From Sandaracinaceae bacterium (GTDB taxonomy: Bacteria > Myxococcota_A > Polyangia > Polyangiales > Houyiibacteriaceae), in contig JADJJE010000002.1 of the NCBI GenBank assembly GCA_016706685.1, positions 124,001-188,000 on the forward strand: 64,000 bases of DNA, in the 5' to 3' direction. The notes beneath the pieces are model-generated. The model was not told the DNA's origin. It was given only the letters and a program-made list of their open reading frames with translations, and did no database searches. The first letter of the stretch is position 1. Each line of letters starts with the position of its first letter. Positions 41,770-51,212 of this stretch are shown here, piece by piece. The position numbers and the translations under genes are program-made.

Positions 41770-43116
41770 GTGAACCTGCGCACTTCCCGACTGACCACAC
41801 GCGGCTCGCTCCGCGTGGCTGCCTCCCTCCTGCTCCTCGGCGCGCTGCTCCCGGTGCCCGCCGCGCGGGGGCGCACGCCCTCGGTGACCGAGGCAACACC
41901 GCCGTTGCGCACGGGGGACGCCGATCTGCGCTCCGGCACCTGCACGCCGGGCCCCACCCACGTGGACCGCGGCGACGACTACGTGGAGCGCCTCCTGCGT
42001 GCGCACCCCGAGCAGTTCGCCGAGGTGCTGGCCAACGCCGAGGACCTGCGCGCGCAGATCCTGGTGAGCGAGGTGGTGCGCGACGCTGCCGGCCGCCCCT
42101 GCATCCGCAGCTACGGCTACCGCCTGAACGCGGAGTACTTCTACCCCGCCAGCGCCATCAAGACGGTGGCCGCCGTGGGGTCGCTGCTCACGTTCCAGGC
42201 GCACTCGGAGGCACCCGAGCTCGTGACCGCGCCGCTCTCGCTCTCGGCCCGCACGGCGCGGCTGACCAACGGCGAGACGGTGGAGACCAGCGCGCGCAAG
42301 GGCAACACCACGCTGCGCGCGGAGATCGAGCGCACGCTGGTGGTGTCCAACAACCGCGGCTTCAACGTGCTGTTCGACGTGGCCGGCATGGAGCTCATGA
42401 ACCGCGCCATGTGGGGCGCCGGCCTCACCAGCGTGCGCATGCAGCACCGCCTCGAGGTCACCGAGCTGCCCTCGGACTCGCATCGCTTCGCGCCCGAGGT
42501 GCGCGTGGGCCGCGGCAGCGCGCGGCAGGTGGTGGCGCGCGAGCGCACGGCGTCGGTGGCCTTCCGCAACAGCCTGCAGCTGGACATGCCGCGCACGGGC
42601 GTGGGCGTGGCGCACCTCGACTCGGACACGCGCCAGCGCATCGAGCACCCGCTCGACTTCCGGCGCAAGAACTACATCTCGCTGCGTGATCTCCAGCGCA
42701 TCGTGCTGGACGTGGTGGACCCCCGCCTCGACGGCGCGGACACCGACCTCCCGCTGACCGCCGCGAACCGTGCGCTGCTGCGCGAGATCATGGGCAGCCG
42801 CCCGCCCGCCGCGCGGCGCACCACCGTCGAAGACGCCGAGGCGCGCTTCAAGCCGCTCACGCCGGGTATCAGCCGCGTGGTCCCGCGCGCCGACTACGAG
42901 TACGTCAACAAAGCCGGCCGCGCGTGGGGCTTCCACCTCGAGAGCGCCTACGTGCACCACCTCGTCACGGGCCGCGCCTTCTTCGTGGCCGTCACGCTCT
43001 ACGTGGACCGGGACGGGCTCATGAACGACAACCGCGCCGACTACGACCGCGTCTCGTTCCCCTTCTGCGTGAACCTGGGCGAGCTGCTGGCGCGTGAGCT
43101 GCTGCTCGACCCGTAG
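41770..43116 (+). CDS. Class A beta-lactamase-like serine hydrolase (periplasmic)
   Basis: A 448-aa secreted protein with a signal peptide of about 32 residues (RVAASLLLLGALLPVPAARG). The three penicillin-recognising motifs are present: S128-x-x-K131 (YPASAIKT), S193-N-N195 (VVSNNRGFN) and K381-A-G (VNKAGRAWGF). The usual class A Glu of the omega loop is not obvious, so deacylation and true lactamase activity are doubtful; it could be a D,D-peptidase-like or esterase member. Start is GTG 41770. It follows the peptidase gene by 80 bp. Confidence 0.82.
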   Translation: MNLRTSRLTTRGSLRVAASLLLLGALLPVPAARGRTPSVTEATPPLRTGDADLRSGTCTPGPTHVDRGDDYVERLLRAHPEQFAEVLANAEDLRAQILVSEVVRDAAGRPCIRSYGYRLNAEYFYPASAIKTVAAVGSLLTFQAHSEAPELVTAPLSLSARTARLTNGETVETSARKGNTTLRAEIERTLVVSNNRGFNVLFDVAGMELMNRAMWGAGLTSVRMQHRLEVTELPSDSHRFAPEVRVGRGSARQVVARERTASVAFRNSLQLDMPRTGVGVAHLDSDTRQRIEHPLDFRRKNYISLRDLQRIVLDVVDPRLDGADTDLPLTAANRALLREIMGSRPPAARRTTVEDAEARFKPLTPGISRVVPRADYEYVNKAGRAWGFHLESAYVHHLVTGRAFFVAVTLYVDRDGLMNDNRADYDRVSFPFCVNLGELLARELLLDP

Positions 43117-43127
43117 CTCCCCTTCTT

Positions 43128-44267
43128 CTAGCTCGGTGCGCGGCTCCGCGTGCCCAGGGCGAAGATGCCGGTCGCGACCACGCCGAGGCCCGTCAGCGCC
43201 AAGAAGCTGAGCGCGGCGTCGTGCTCGTAGAGCGCCAGCAACACGGGCGGCCCCACCAGCATGCCCAAGTCGGTCACGGCGTGCATGGCGCCGAACACCT
43301 TGCCGTGGTCGTCCTGCGCCTCGTGGTAGGTCTCCCCCACGAGGCCGGAGTTCGCCGCGAAGAGCAGCGAGCCGAACACCACGTAGGCGAGGTAGCTGCC
43401 CACGAAGCCCAGCTTTCCGAGCCAGAACGCCATCGCCACGAAGGCCAGCGCGGCGAGCGCCGCAAACGCCGCCGTCATGCCTCGGGCGGAGAAGCGCCTG
43501 CGCACCACGCCAGCGACCGGCTGCATGAGGGCGAAGAGCACGCCCGTGGCGCCGAACAGCGCAGCCACCTCGAGATCCGTGAGCGCGATGCGCTCGGCAT
43601 GCAACGGCAGCAGCGGTTGGAGCAGCCCGAACGCCAGCTTCCCGAACGCGAGCGGCAGCACGAGGATGACGAAGACCCCCGAGCGCGCGTACCCCAGCAG
43701 CTCGCGTGCGAGGGACACCGGTCCCGCCGAACTCGCCCGCACGTGGGCCGCGAGCTTGGGCACCAGCCACGCGGCCAGCAGCGTCACACCGGCGGTCGCC
43801 AACATCGCGGGGCGAACGCTCTCGCGGCCCACCGCGAACCCCACCAGCGGACCCACCACCATGCCGGCGCCGCCCACGCCCAGCACGATGCCGTGCCGTC
43901 GCGTGAAGTCCGGTGCGTCGCCCGTGGAGAGCACGATGGCCGAGACCGCTGGCACCACCACGCCCACGGCCAGCCCCTCCACGGCCCGGAAGACCAGCAC
44001 GCTGCTCACGCTGTCTGCCCAGCCGAGACCAGCGAGGGACACCGCATAGGCCACCACGCCCCACCGCAAGACGCGCTCTGCCCCGACGCGGTCGGCCGCC
44101 GCACCCCCGATCAGCAGCGCGACTAGCTTCGCCGCCGAGAAGATGGAGTACATGAAGCCCACGTCCACGGGGGTGGCGTGCGCCAACGTGGGCAGCACCG
44201 GCAGCACGATGCCGTAGCCGAGGTTCACCAGGAAGGAGAGGACGCAGAGGCTGGTGAGGGTGCGCAT
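43128..44267 (-). CDS. MFS transporter
   Basis: The 379-aa protein has about twelve hydrophobic segments and the MFS loop-2/3 motif GGAAADRVGAERVLR (about 53-67). It is divergent from the ACP gene that opens the biosynthetic operon, with only 63 bp between, so it is a good candidate exporter of that pathway's product (inference). Start is ATG 44267 (MRTLTSLCVLSFLVNLGYG); the frame is open further upstream but the hydrophobic core begins there. Confidence 0.9.
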   Translation of the reverse strand: MRTLTSLCVLSFLVNLGYGIVLPVLPTLAHATPVDVGFMYSIFSAAKLVALLIGGAAADRVGAERVLRWGVVAYAVSLAGLGWADSVSSVLVFRAVEGLAVGVVVPAVSAIVLSTGDAPDFTRRHGIVLGVGGAGMVVGPLVGFAVGRESVRPAMLATAGVTLLAAWLVPKLAAHVRASSAGPVSLARELLGYARSGVFVILVLPLAFGKLAFGLLQPLLPLHAERIALTDLEVAALFGATGVLFALMQPVAGVVRRRFSARGMTAAFAALAALAFVAMAFWLGKLGFVGSYLAYVVFGSLLFAANSGLVGETYHEAQDDHGKVFGAMHAVTDLGMLVGPPVLLALYEHDAALSFLALTGLGVVATGIFALGTRSRAPS

Positions 44268-44330
44268 TGGCGAGGCTCCGAAGAGCGGTCGGTGCTTGAC
44301 ATGCGTGACACGTGACCGCAAATCCGGCCC

Positions 44331-44573
44331 ATGACTGCGAACGAAGCCGTGGGGCGGCTGCGATCGATCCTGGAGTCCGACTTCCAGGTGCCTGCCGATC
44401 GGATCACCGAGGACGCTCACCTCCGCACGGACTGCGGCCTCGACAGCCTCGCGCTGACGGACCTGGCGTTCCTCGTGCAGTCGGACTTCGGCTTCAAGGC
44501 CGAGCCGGACGACTTCCGCGGCGTCACCACCGTGGGCGCTCTCGCGGAGTTCGTCGCCAAGCATGCCCCCTGA
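44331..44573 (+). CDS. Acyl carrier protein 1
   Basis: An 80-aa ACP. The phosphopantetheine-accepting serine is S39 in DCGLDSLALTDL, and the protein has the usual acidic four-helix pattern. It is the first gene of the ten-gene operon and its stop overlaps the start of the carboxyltransferase gene by 11 nt. A TTGACA box (44297-44302) lies in the 63-bp divergent region upstream, but no good -10 follows at the right spacing. Confidence 0.92.
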   Translation: MTANEAVGRLRSILESDFQVPADRITEDAHLRTDCGLDSLALTDLAFLVQSDFGFKAEPDDFRGVTTVGALAEFVAKHAP

Positions 44574-45963
44574 GGTGCGCGCGCGTCGGCTCGGGCGCCT
44601 GAGCACCGAGGAGCGTGTCCGGGCCGTGTTCGACGACGGCGTGTGCGCGGAGTGCGCGCTCGGCTTCACGGCCGAAGACCGTGAGGCGCTCGCAAAGGAC
44701 GGCTTCTACGCCGTGTCGGGTCGCGTCGGGGGGCGCGAGGCGCTGGTGCTCGCCACCGACTATCGCGTGGACCGCGGTACGCTCGGGGTCAGCGTGTGTC
44801 GCGCGTCGGTGGAGGCGCTCACGCGTGCGGCCCAGCTCGGCACGCCCACCGTCTTGCTGTTGGACTCCGACGGCGTTCGTCTGTCCGAGGGCGAGCCCGC
44901 CATGCTCGGCGTGGCAGACCTCCTCGGCACGCTGGCGGAGGTCGCGGGTCGCATGCCCGTGGTGGCGGTGGTGTTCGCGGTCGCGAGCGGGGCAGCCGCC
45001 TATGCCGCCGCGCTCGCCGACTTCACCATCGCGGTGGACGAGCGCGCGTTCGCTTTCGTGGCGGGCCCAGGGGTGGTGCGCGTTGCGCTCGGCCGCGAGC
45101 CCAGCCTGTCCGAGCTCGGCGGCACGCGCTTGCACATGGAGCAGTCCGGGCTCGTCCAGCTCGCGGCGCGTGACGACCGCCACGCCATCGACCTCGCACG
45201 CGGCGTGCTGGGCTACGTGCCGGAGCAGCGCGTGGGCGCCGCCCGAGAAGCGCGCGTTCACGCACCGCGTGAGCCCGCTGTGCGGCTGGCTGCCGGGCTC
45301 CTGCCGAGTGACCGATCGCGCCCGTACGACGTGCACCCGCTGATCCATGCGTTGGTGGACGAAGGCAGCTTCCTCGAGCTCGGCGAGCGCTTCGGCCCTT
45401 CCGTGCGCACGGGGTTCGCGCGCCTGCAGGGGGCTCCGGTGGGCCTCGTGGCGTCGCAGCCGGCTTGCCTCTCGGGCGCCATCGACGCGGACGCGTCGCA
45501 GAAGCTGGCTCGCTTCGTGCGCTACTGCGCGGCCTTCGGCCTGCCGGTCGTCACGCTGGCGGACACGCCGGGGTTCCTGCCCGGGCCGGCCTCCGAGCGC
45601 GCGCGCATCCTGATTCACGGCGCAAAGGTCATCGCAGCGTATGCAGAGGCCCGGGGCCAGGTGCCACTCGTCGCGCTCATCGTCCGTCGCGCTGCGGGTG
45701 GCGGTGCCGTCCTCGCGCTGGGCGCCGACACCATCTTGGGGCTGCCGGGCTACGAGCTCATCAGCATGAGCGAGCGCGCGGCGGCCACGCTGGGAGAACC
45801 GGCTGGTGATGCTTCCATGGACGCTGGCGTCACCAACACGCGGCGCGTTCACGAGGTCTCCCTGGCCGACGCGCGTGCTGCGGTCTTGAAAGCGTTGGCG
45901 GCTGACCCCACCCCGCCTCCCACCTCGCGCGGGCCGCGCCGGGTGCGGCTGACGCCGCTCTAG
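44563..45963 (+). CDS. Carboxyl transferase (AccD/PccB-like)
   Basis: A 466-aa biotin-dependent carboxyltransferase with two crotonase-fold halves. The N-half has TVLLLDSDGVRLSEG and VVAVVFAVASGAAAYAAALADF; the C-half has VVTLADTPGFLPGPASE, GAKVIAAYAEARGQVPLV and AGGGAVLALGAD. Such subunits transfer carboxyl groups from carboxybiotin to acyl-CoA, forming malonyl or alkylmalonyl extender units. No biotin carboxylase is in the cluster, so that part must be supplied elsewhere, or this protein acts on an ACP-bound acyl group or as a decarboxylase (inference). Confidence 0.87.
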   Translation: MPPEVRARRLGRLSTEERVRAVFDDGVCAECALGFTAEDREALAKDGFYAVSGRVGGREALVLATDYRVDRGTLGVSVCRASVEALTRAAQLGTPTVLLLDSDGVRLSEGEPAMLGVADLLGTLAEVAGRMPVVAVVFAVASGAAAYAAALADFTIAVDERAFAFVAGPGVVRVALGREPSLSELGGTRLHMEQSGLVQLAARDDRHAIDLARGVLGYVPEQRVGAAREARVHAPREPAVRLAAGLLPSDRSRPYDVHPLIHALVDEGSFLELGERFGPSVRTGFARLQGAPVGLVASQPACLSGAIDADASQKLARFVRYCAAFGLPVVTLADTPGFLPGPASERARILIHGAKVIAAYAEARGQVPLVALIVRRAAGGGAVLALGADTILGLPGYELISMSERAAATLGEPAGDASMDAGVTNTRRVHEVSLADARAAVLKALAADPTPPPTSRGPRRVRLTPL

Positions 45964-45978
45964 CCGTCGAGCGCTTGC

Positions 45979-47625
45979 ATGCTGCCATTCCCAGAACCCC
46001 GTACGCTCTTTGCGCTGCTGTCGCGTGCTGCCACAGCCCCAGGCGGCACCGCCGGCATCCGCTTCGTGGCACGGGGTGCCGAGGAGCGACTGACATATGT
46101 GCAGCTGCTCGAGCGCACCCTTGCGCGGGCCAGCACGCTCGAGGCGCGTGGGCGCGGCGACCAGTGCATCTTGCTCGTGCTCGGCAATGGCGTGGACGTG
46201 GTGGAGCTGCTCTTCGCGGCGCTGTCTCTCGGGCGAGTGGCGGCCATCCTTCCTCCGCTCCCTCCCTTCGGGGACGTCGAAGTCTTCGCCCAGCGCCTGG
46301 CGCGGACCGCCGCGAAGGCTGACCATGCCTTGGTGGTGACCACTCCTGCGCTCGCGCGTGTCCTCCGCGGCTCGGCCACGGGCGCCGCGCTGGACCTCGT
46401 GACGACCGAGGAGCTCGCCCCGGGCGCGCGTCGCGAGCCCACGCCCACCTCCGGCCGGGCTACGGCGCTCATGCAGATGACGTCGGGGTCGCTCTCGCAC
46501 CCCAAAGGCGTGCGCCTCTCGCACGACGCGCTGCTCGCCGACGCGCTGGCCATCGCCGGGCGGCTCGGCATCACGCCCACCGACGTGGGCTGCGCGTGGG
46601 TGCCGCTCGCGCACGACATGGCGCTCATCTCGCTCCTCATGGTGCTCTCTGCGGGCGCCGAGCACATCCTCATGACCACGGAGAGCTTTGCGGCCGACCC
46701 GGGGGGCTGGCTGAGCCTCTGCCACCAGCATGGCGTCAGCGTCACCGTCGGGCCGCCCTATGCCTTCGCCACGGCGGCGCAGCGGCTGCAGCGCAGCAAG
46801 CGCACGCCGGACCTCTCCGGGCTGCGGGCGGCCGTGGTGGGCGCCGAGCCCATCTCCGCCACGCTCCTGCGCGGGGTGCACCAGACGCTCGCGCCGCTCG
46901 GCCTGCGTGAGCCCCTGTTCGTGCCAGCCTACGGGCTGGCCGAAGACACCTGCGTGGCCACCATGGGCACCCCCGGCACGGCGTTCCCCACGCGGGCTTT
47001 CCGTGCTCCGCTCGTGCCGTTCCAGTCGGCGGGCGAGTCCAGGCCCGACGACCCGCGCGCCCTGCTGCTCGTGGGCCATGGACCCGTGCTGTCCGAGCAG
47101 TCTCTGCGCATCGTGGATGGCGACGGTGAGCCGCTCCCGGACGGGCACGTGGGCCTCGTGGAGATTGGGGGTGCCGCGCGCATGACCGGGTATCACGGAG
47201 ATCCGGAGCAGACGGCGCTCGCCTTCCATGGGGAGTGGCTGCGAACGTTCGACTACGGCGTGCTCGTCGACGGCTTTCTCTACGTCGCCGGGAGGGCGAA
47301 GGACGTCATCGTGCTGCGCGGCCGGAACGTGCTGCCGGAGGAGATCGAGGCCGTCGCGCTGGAGCTCGAGGGACTATTCGGGCGTGGCGCGGTGGCGTTC
47401 GGGACCGTGGACGCCACGGGTGGGCCCGAGCAGATCACGTTGGTGGTCGAGGCCAGCGGCGACGCCGATGCGGCGGGGCTCGAGCGCGCGCTGCAGCGGC
47501 ACATCGCCGACCGTCTGGACGTGCGCGTGGACCGTGTGGTGTTCGTGGGCCGCGGAGAGATTCCGCGCACCACGAGCGGCAAGCCCAAGCGCGGGGTCGC
47601 GCGTGAACGGTGGAGCGCATGTTGA
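45979..47625 (+). CDS. Fatty acyl-AMP ligase (FAAL-like)
   Basis: This 548-aa adenylate-forming enzyme has the P-loop motif QMTSGSLSHPKGVRLSH (about 164-180), AYGLAEDTCVATMG, and the C-terminal domain with VLRGRNVLPEEIE and the catalytic lysine region RTTSGKPKRG. The order and the GxLSHPKG form match FAALs, which load fatty acids as acyl-AMP directly onto an ACP. The likely acceptor is one of the two ACPs of the operon. The start is ATG 45979, 16 bp after the carboxyltransferase stop. Confidence 0.9.
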   Translation: MLPFPEPRTLFALLSRAATAPGGTAGIRFVARGAEERLTYVQLLERTLARASTLEARGRGDQCILLVLGNGVDVVELLFAALSLGRVAAILPPLPPFGDVEVFAQRLARTAAKADHALVVTTPALARVLRGSATGAALDLVTTEELAPGARREPTPTSGRATALMQMTSGSLSHPKGVRLSHDALLADALAIAGRLGITPTDVGCAWVPLAHDMALISLLMVLSAGAEHILMTTESFAADPGGWLSLCHQHGVSVTVGPPYAFATAAQRLQRSKRTPDLSGLRAAVVGAEPISATLLRGVHQTLAPLGLREPLFVPAYGLAEDTCVATMGTPGTAFPTRAFRAPLVPFQSAGESRPDDPRALLLVGHGPVLSEQSLRIVDGDGEPLPDGHVGLVEIGGAARMTGYHGDPEQTALAFHGEWLRTFDYGVLVDGFLYVAGRAKDVIVLRGRNVLPEEIEAVALELEGLFGRGAVAFGTVDATGGPEQITLVVEASGDADAAGLERALQRHIADRLDVRVDRVVFVGRGEIPRTTSGKPKRGVARERWSAC

Positions 47626-48641
47626 CGTCGCTGCCGGCCCCAACGCTCACGCTCGGGATGGTGCCCGTGCGCATCCTGGGGAGCGGGGTGGCGTTTCCGC
47701 CCCACGCCGAGACCACGGCAGAGCTGCTGGGGCGGCTCGCTCCCGAGGTCCCTGCGCCGCGTCGCGATGCGCTGGCGCGGCACTTCGACGCCGACATCGG
47801 CGTGCTGCGACGCGCACACCTCACGCAGGGGCGCGCCGTGGACCTGGCCGTCACGGCCGCGCGCGCCGCGCTCGAAGACAGCCACACGCCACGCCCCATC
47901 GCCGTGCTCGTGGCCACCTCCACGCCCAGCCGCTGGACGGCCGCCGAGTCCGCCATCCTCGCGCGCGAGCTCGGCCTCGCGTGCGCGTTCTTCGACGTGC
48001 GGTCGGGCTGCACCGGTGGGCTCCACGCGTTGGTGCAGGGGGCTCGGCTGGCCCGGGACGCTGGTGGGCCCGTCCTCGTCGTGGGTGCCGATGCGTTCTC
48101 GCTCGCGTTCGGGCCGGAGCGTCTGCTCCCGGTGAGCATGGGCGACGGCGCGGGGGCGCTGGTGCTCGGCCCCTCGGGCGACGCCACGGTCGGCATCACG
48201 CGCGCGGTCTTCGGCGGCGCCCCCAGCTTGGTGGACCTGGCCACGGTGCCCGACCTCTTGCCTCCGTCCGCCGACGTGATGGCGCGTGACGTTGAGTCAC
48301 GCTTCCGCCTCGACGGCGACCCCGAGGCGTTCAGCGAGGCCGCCGAGGCGGCGCTCGGCATCGCCCTCGATGCGTTGCTCGCGGGCGTGCTCTCCTCCTC
48401 GGACCAGCCGACCGCGCTGGTGGTCCAGACGGGTCGCGCGTCTTGTGCCCGGCGCGTCGCGGCGCGCGCTGGCCACGAGCCCTACCTGGGTGTCCTCGAG
48501 AACCACGGCAACCTCGGCGCCGGCACGTTGCTGGTCGCGCTTCACGCGCTTTCTCGGTCGCCCGAGATCTCGCGTGTGCTGCTCGTGTCCGCAGGCGGCG
48601 GTCTCTCGTTCGGCGCGGCGTCGCTACGGATGCGCGCATGA
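47619..48641 (+). CDS. KASIII-like ketosynthase 1, lacking the catalytic histidine
   Basis: A 340-aa FabH-fold protein. The nucleophile C131 is present in RSGCTGGLH, and the GNLGAG loop gives N298. Where KASIII enzymes have the PHQ histidine, this protein has VVQTGRA with Thr271. Losing this His usually favours acyl transfer or non-decarboxylative chemistry over Claisen condensation. Start options are ATG 47619 (used) or GTG 47610; both overlap the FAAL stop. A dispersed-motif-like core (48485) encodes LGVLE just before the Asn loop. Confidence 0.85.
   Translation: MLTSLPAPTLTLGMVPVRILGSGVAFPPHAETTAELLGRLAPEVPAPRRDALARHFDADIGVLRRAHLTQGRAVDLAVTAARAALEDSHTPRPIAVLVATSTPSRWTAAESAILARELGLACAFFDVRSGCTGGLHALVQGARLARDAGGPVLVVGADAFSLAFGPERLLPVSMGDGAGALVLGPSGDATVGITRAVFGGAPSLVDLATVPDLLPPSADVMARDVESRFRLDGDPEAFSEAAEAALGIALDALLAGVLSSSDQPTALVVQTGRASCARRVAARAGHEPYLGVLENHGNLGAGTLLVALHALSRSPEISRVLLVSAGGGLSFGAASLRMRA
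48485..48495 (+). repeat. Isolated dispersed-motif-like core in ketosynthase 1
   Basis: CCTGGGTGTCC followed by TCGAG. It lies in a fairly conserved region of the protein (LGVLENHGN) and could be a chance match. It is the only candidate in the biosynthetic operon. Confidence 0.45.
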
Positions 48642-49960
48642 CGGCCGGCCTCGTCGAGCTGCTGAGTCCGCGCTTCATGCTGCACATCGGCGAACACGCG
48701 CTCGGGCTCGACGCCATCGCCCGGCACGCGCGCGAGACCACCCTGCCCGCGAACATCGCCGGCCGTGTGGTCACCACCCCCGCGCGCGATCCGCTCGAGG
48801 CGCTCCGCTACATCGAGGCCTGCATCCAGGCGGACGCACTGCCCGTTCCGAGCGCGCTCTGCAGCACGCCCACCGTGCTCGACGCGCGCTTCACCGCAAT
48901 CGCCGGGGACGTGCTGGTCTTGCGCACGTCGGGGTCCACTGGGGCCCCGCGCCATGCCGTGTTCCATCGCGACGCGCTCGCCCGCTCCGCCGCGCTCATC
49001 GCGGCCGACCTCGCGCTCCAGCCCGACGACGTGGTGGGCTTGGTGCTGCCGTGCGATCACGGCTTCGGTCTCGTGGGGCAGCTGCTGGCGGCCGCCATGG
49101 TGGGCGCGCGCGTGCAGTGGGCGCCGGGGGCTTTCGCGCAGCAGCGCATCGCCGCGCTCGCGGCGGGTGGGGCCACGGTGCTCGCCGCGGTCCCGTTCGG
49201 GCTTGCCCAGCTCTTGGCGGCGCTTCCGGGCTGCGCCAGCCTGCCGCCGCTCCGGCAGGTCGGAGTCGCCGGGGGCGCGCTCCCGCGCGGGCTCGCCGAG
49301 GCTGCGCTGCGGACCTTCCCCCGCGTGGAGCTGGTGCATCAGTACGGCTGCACCGAGGCCGGCCCGCGCCTCACCTCCATCTCCTCACGCAACCCGGCCT
49401 TCTGGACCGGCAGCGTGGGCCGGGCGCTTCCCGGCGTGAGCATCGCGGTCCTCGACCCCGACGATGCCGGAGAGGGTGAGCTCACCTTCGCGAGCCCCTC
49501 GGCCATGACGCGCTACCTCGAAGGCGCGGTCGAGTCTGCCCAGGCAGGCACGCCCAGCGCGTCGGGCCGCTGGCTCCGCACGGGCGACCGCGGCTCCGTG
49601 ACGGCCGATGGGCTGGTGTTCGTCACCGGCCGCACCGACGACGTGGTCAAGCTGCGCGGCGAGAAGGTCTCGCTCGCGTCCGTGGCGCGTGCCACCGAGG
49701 AAGCCGGCGCCGAGGACGCCATCGCGTGTTGCTTGCCCAGCGAGTCGAGCGATCCCGACGGAATCCTGGCTGTGCTCTACGCGGGCGACGTCAGCCTCTC
49801 CCCGCGGGATCTCGCGCGTTCCCTCCCGCGAGGGGTCGTCGTCAAGCGCCTGCGTCACGTCTCCCAGCTGCCACGCACCCTCTCCGGCAAGGTCGATCGC
49901 GTCGCCGCCGCACAGCTGCTCACGCGAACCGCAGACGACCACCCGGCTCACCGATCATGA
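48638..49960 (+). CDS. Second AMP-binding acyl/aryl ligase
   Basis: The 440-aa adenylate-forming protein has the phosphate loop LRTSGSTGAPRHAVFH (about 90-105), HQYGCTEAGPR, the hinge RTGDRGSVTADGLVFVTGR, and a short C-terminal domain with RTLSGKVDRVA (catalytic Lys). It is shorter than the FAAL and resembles stand-alone ligases that activate an aryl or short acyl starter for an ACP. It starts at ATG 48638, overlapping the ketosynthase stop, and overlaps the following ACP gene, so it is probably cognate to ACP 2. Confidence 0.88.
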   Translation: MTAGLVELLSPRFMLHIGEHALGLDAIARHARETTLPANIAGRVVTTPARDPLEALRYIEACIQADALPVPSALCSTPTVLDARFTAIAGDVLVLRTSGSTGAPRHAVFHRDALARSAALIAADLALQPDDVVGLVLPCDHGFGLVGQLLAAAMVGARVQWAPGAFAQQRIAALAAGGATVLAAVPFGLAQLLAALPGCASLPPLRQVGVAGGALPRGLAEAALRTFPRVELVHQYGCTEAGPRLTSISSRNPAFWTGSVGRALPGVSIAVLDPDDAGEGELTFASPSAMTRYLEGAVESAQAGTPSASGRWLRTGDRGSVTADGLVFVTGRTDDVVKLRGEKVSLASVARATEEAGAEDAIACCLPSESSDPDGILAVLYAGDVSLSPRDLARSLPRGVVVKRLRHVSQLPRTLSGKVDRVAAAQLLTRTADDHPAHRS

Positions 49961-50217
49961 CCTCTCCCACCGCCCTCTCCGCCATGCTCGCGGCCCTCGA
50001 GCCCGTCCTCGCGGCGGCCCTCGAGCCCGACACCGTGCTGCCCGACGCGCCCGACGCGCTCATGGACCTCCGCTCCATCGAGGTGGTCACCCTGGTCGAC
50101 CTACTGGAGGCCGAGTTCGATGTCGTGTTCGGAAGCGACGACGTCCGCCCCGAGCACTTTGCGACGCGCCGTGCCATCGCCGAGCGCCTGCTCGCGCTGG
50201 GGGCCCCGTGCGGCTGA
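49957..50217 (+). CDS. Acyl carrier protein 2
   Basis: An 86-aa ACP-like protein with the modified attachment motif DLRSIEVVTLVDLL, where S40 should take the phosphopantetheine arm; the usual DSL is DLRS. The helix pattern and length fit. It is embedded between the second AMP-ligase and ketosynthase 2 with overlaps of 4 and 10 nt, which suggests fixed stoichiometry with both. Confidence 0.82.
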   Translation: MTSPTALSAMLAALEPVLAAALEPDTVLPDAPDALMDLRSIEVVTLVDLLEAEFDVVFGSDDVRPEHFATRRAIAERLLALGAPCG

Positions 50218-51212
50218 CGCGCTTCGCCGGCCCCTGTGTCGTGGGTACGGGACACTTCCTGCCGGGCCCACCTCGCGCCACCGTGGACCTCGGCTTTCCG
50301 AACCCGGAGGAGCTCATCCGGCTCACCGGCATCGTGTCGCGGCACATCGCAGACGCCTCGCTCGCCACCTCGGATCTGGTGGTGGAGGCTAGCCGCGCGC
50401 TCGTCGCGGCGCATCGCAGCGACATCGACCGCGTGCTCGTGGCCACGGTGACACCCGATCATCCGTCCCCCGCCACGGCGCCGCTGGTGCAGCACCGCCT
50501 GGGCCTCGAGCAGGTGCCCTCGCTGGACGTCGGCGCGGCCTGCGCTGGCTACGTCTACGCGCTGGACCTCGCGGCTCGCGCGGTGGCCACCGGGGACCGC
50601 ATGGTGCTGGTGGGTGCTGGTGAGTGCCGCGTGCGCACGCTCCATCACGCCACGGACGGCGTGCGCGTGTTGTTCGGCGATGGCGCCGCCGCGGCGCTGG
50701 TGGCGGGCGCCGACGCGCCAACCGTGGATACCCCGGTGCGGCTGCGGCTGTTGGTCACGTGCCTGGGTGCCGACGGACGTCATCACTCCGCCATCCGCGT
50801 GCCCGCGGGCGGTTCGCGGGTGCCCACCAGCGCCGAGACGGTGGCCGCCGGGCAACACGCACTCATGCTCGAGGACGGGCCACACGTCTTCTATCAGGCT
50901 GTGGAGGGATTCATGGACATCGCCAAGGCCACCCTGGGCCCGCTCGGGCTAGTCCCCAGCGACGTGGACCTGATCGTGCCGCACCAGCCCAACGTGCGCA
51001 TCCTCGAGCGTGTGGCGCGTCTGCTGCGTGTGCCTCTCGAGCGGTTTGCCATCGAGGTGGATCGGGTTGGCAACGTAGGCGGCGCCTCGGTGGGCATCGC
51101 GCTCGATCGGGCCGTTCGCGCAGGCCGCGTGAAGCCGGGCATGCGCGTGCTGCTGCTGACCGCGGGCGCAGGCTACACGGCGGGCGCCGCGCTGCTCGAG
51201 GTGGCGTCATGA
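50208..51212 (+). CDS. KASIII-like ketosynthase 2 with intact triad
   Basis: A 334-aa FabH-type condensing enzyme with the full triad C112 (GAACAGYVYAL), H259 (IVPHQPNVR) and N289 (VGNVGGAS). It can therefore do decarboxylative condensation of an acyl starter with an ACP-bound extender. GTG 50208 overlaps the ACP 2 gene by 10 nt and matches the family N-terminus (CVVGTGHFLPG). Together with the His-less ketosynthase 1 it gives two divergent KASIII proteins in one operon. Confidence 0.92.
   Translation: MRLTRFAGPCVVGTGHFLPGPPRATVDLGFPNPEELIRLTGIVSRHIADASLATSDLVVEASRALVAAHRSDIDRVLVATVTPDHPSPATAPLVQHRLGLEQVPSLDVGAACAGYVYALDLAARAVATGDRMVLVGAGECRVRTLHHATDGVRVLFGDGAAAALVAGADAPTVDTPVRLRLLVTCLGADGRHHSAIRVPAGGSRVPTSAETVAAGQHALMLEDGPHVFYQAVEGFMDIAKATLGPLGLVPSDVDLIVPHQPNVRILERVARLLRVPLERFAIEVDRVGNVGGASVGIALDRAVRAGRVKPGMRVLLLTAGAGYTAGAALLEVAS

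Noticed and set aside
41653..44064. Long minus-strand open frame spanning the beta-lactamase-like and MFS genes
   Set aside because: It has no recognisable motif and lies across two well-supported genes on both strands; a GC-bias artefact.
44290..44330. Strong promoter TTGACA for the biosynthetic operon
   Set aside because: The box is present at 44297-44302, but no acceptable -10 exists and the position would put the transcript start at the ATG; not counted as a feature.
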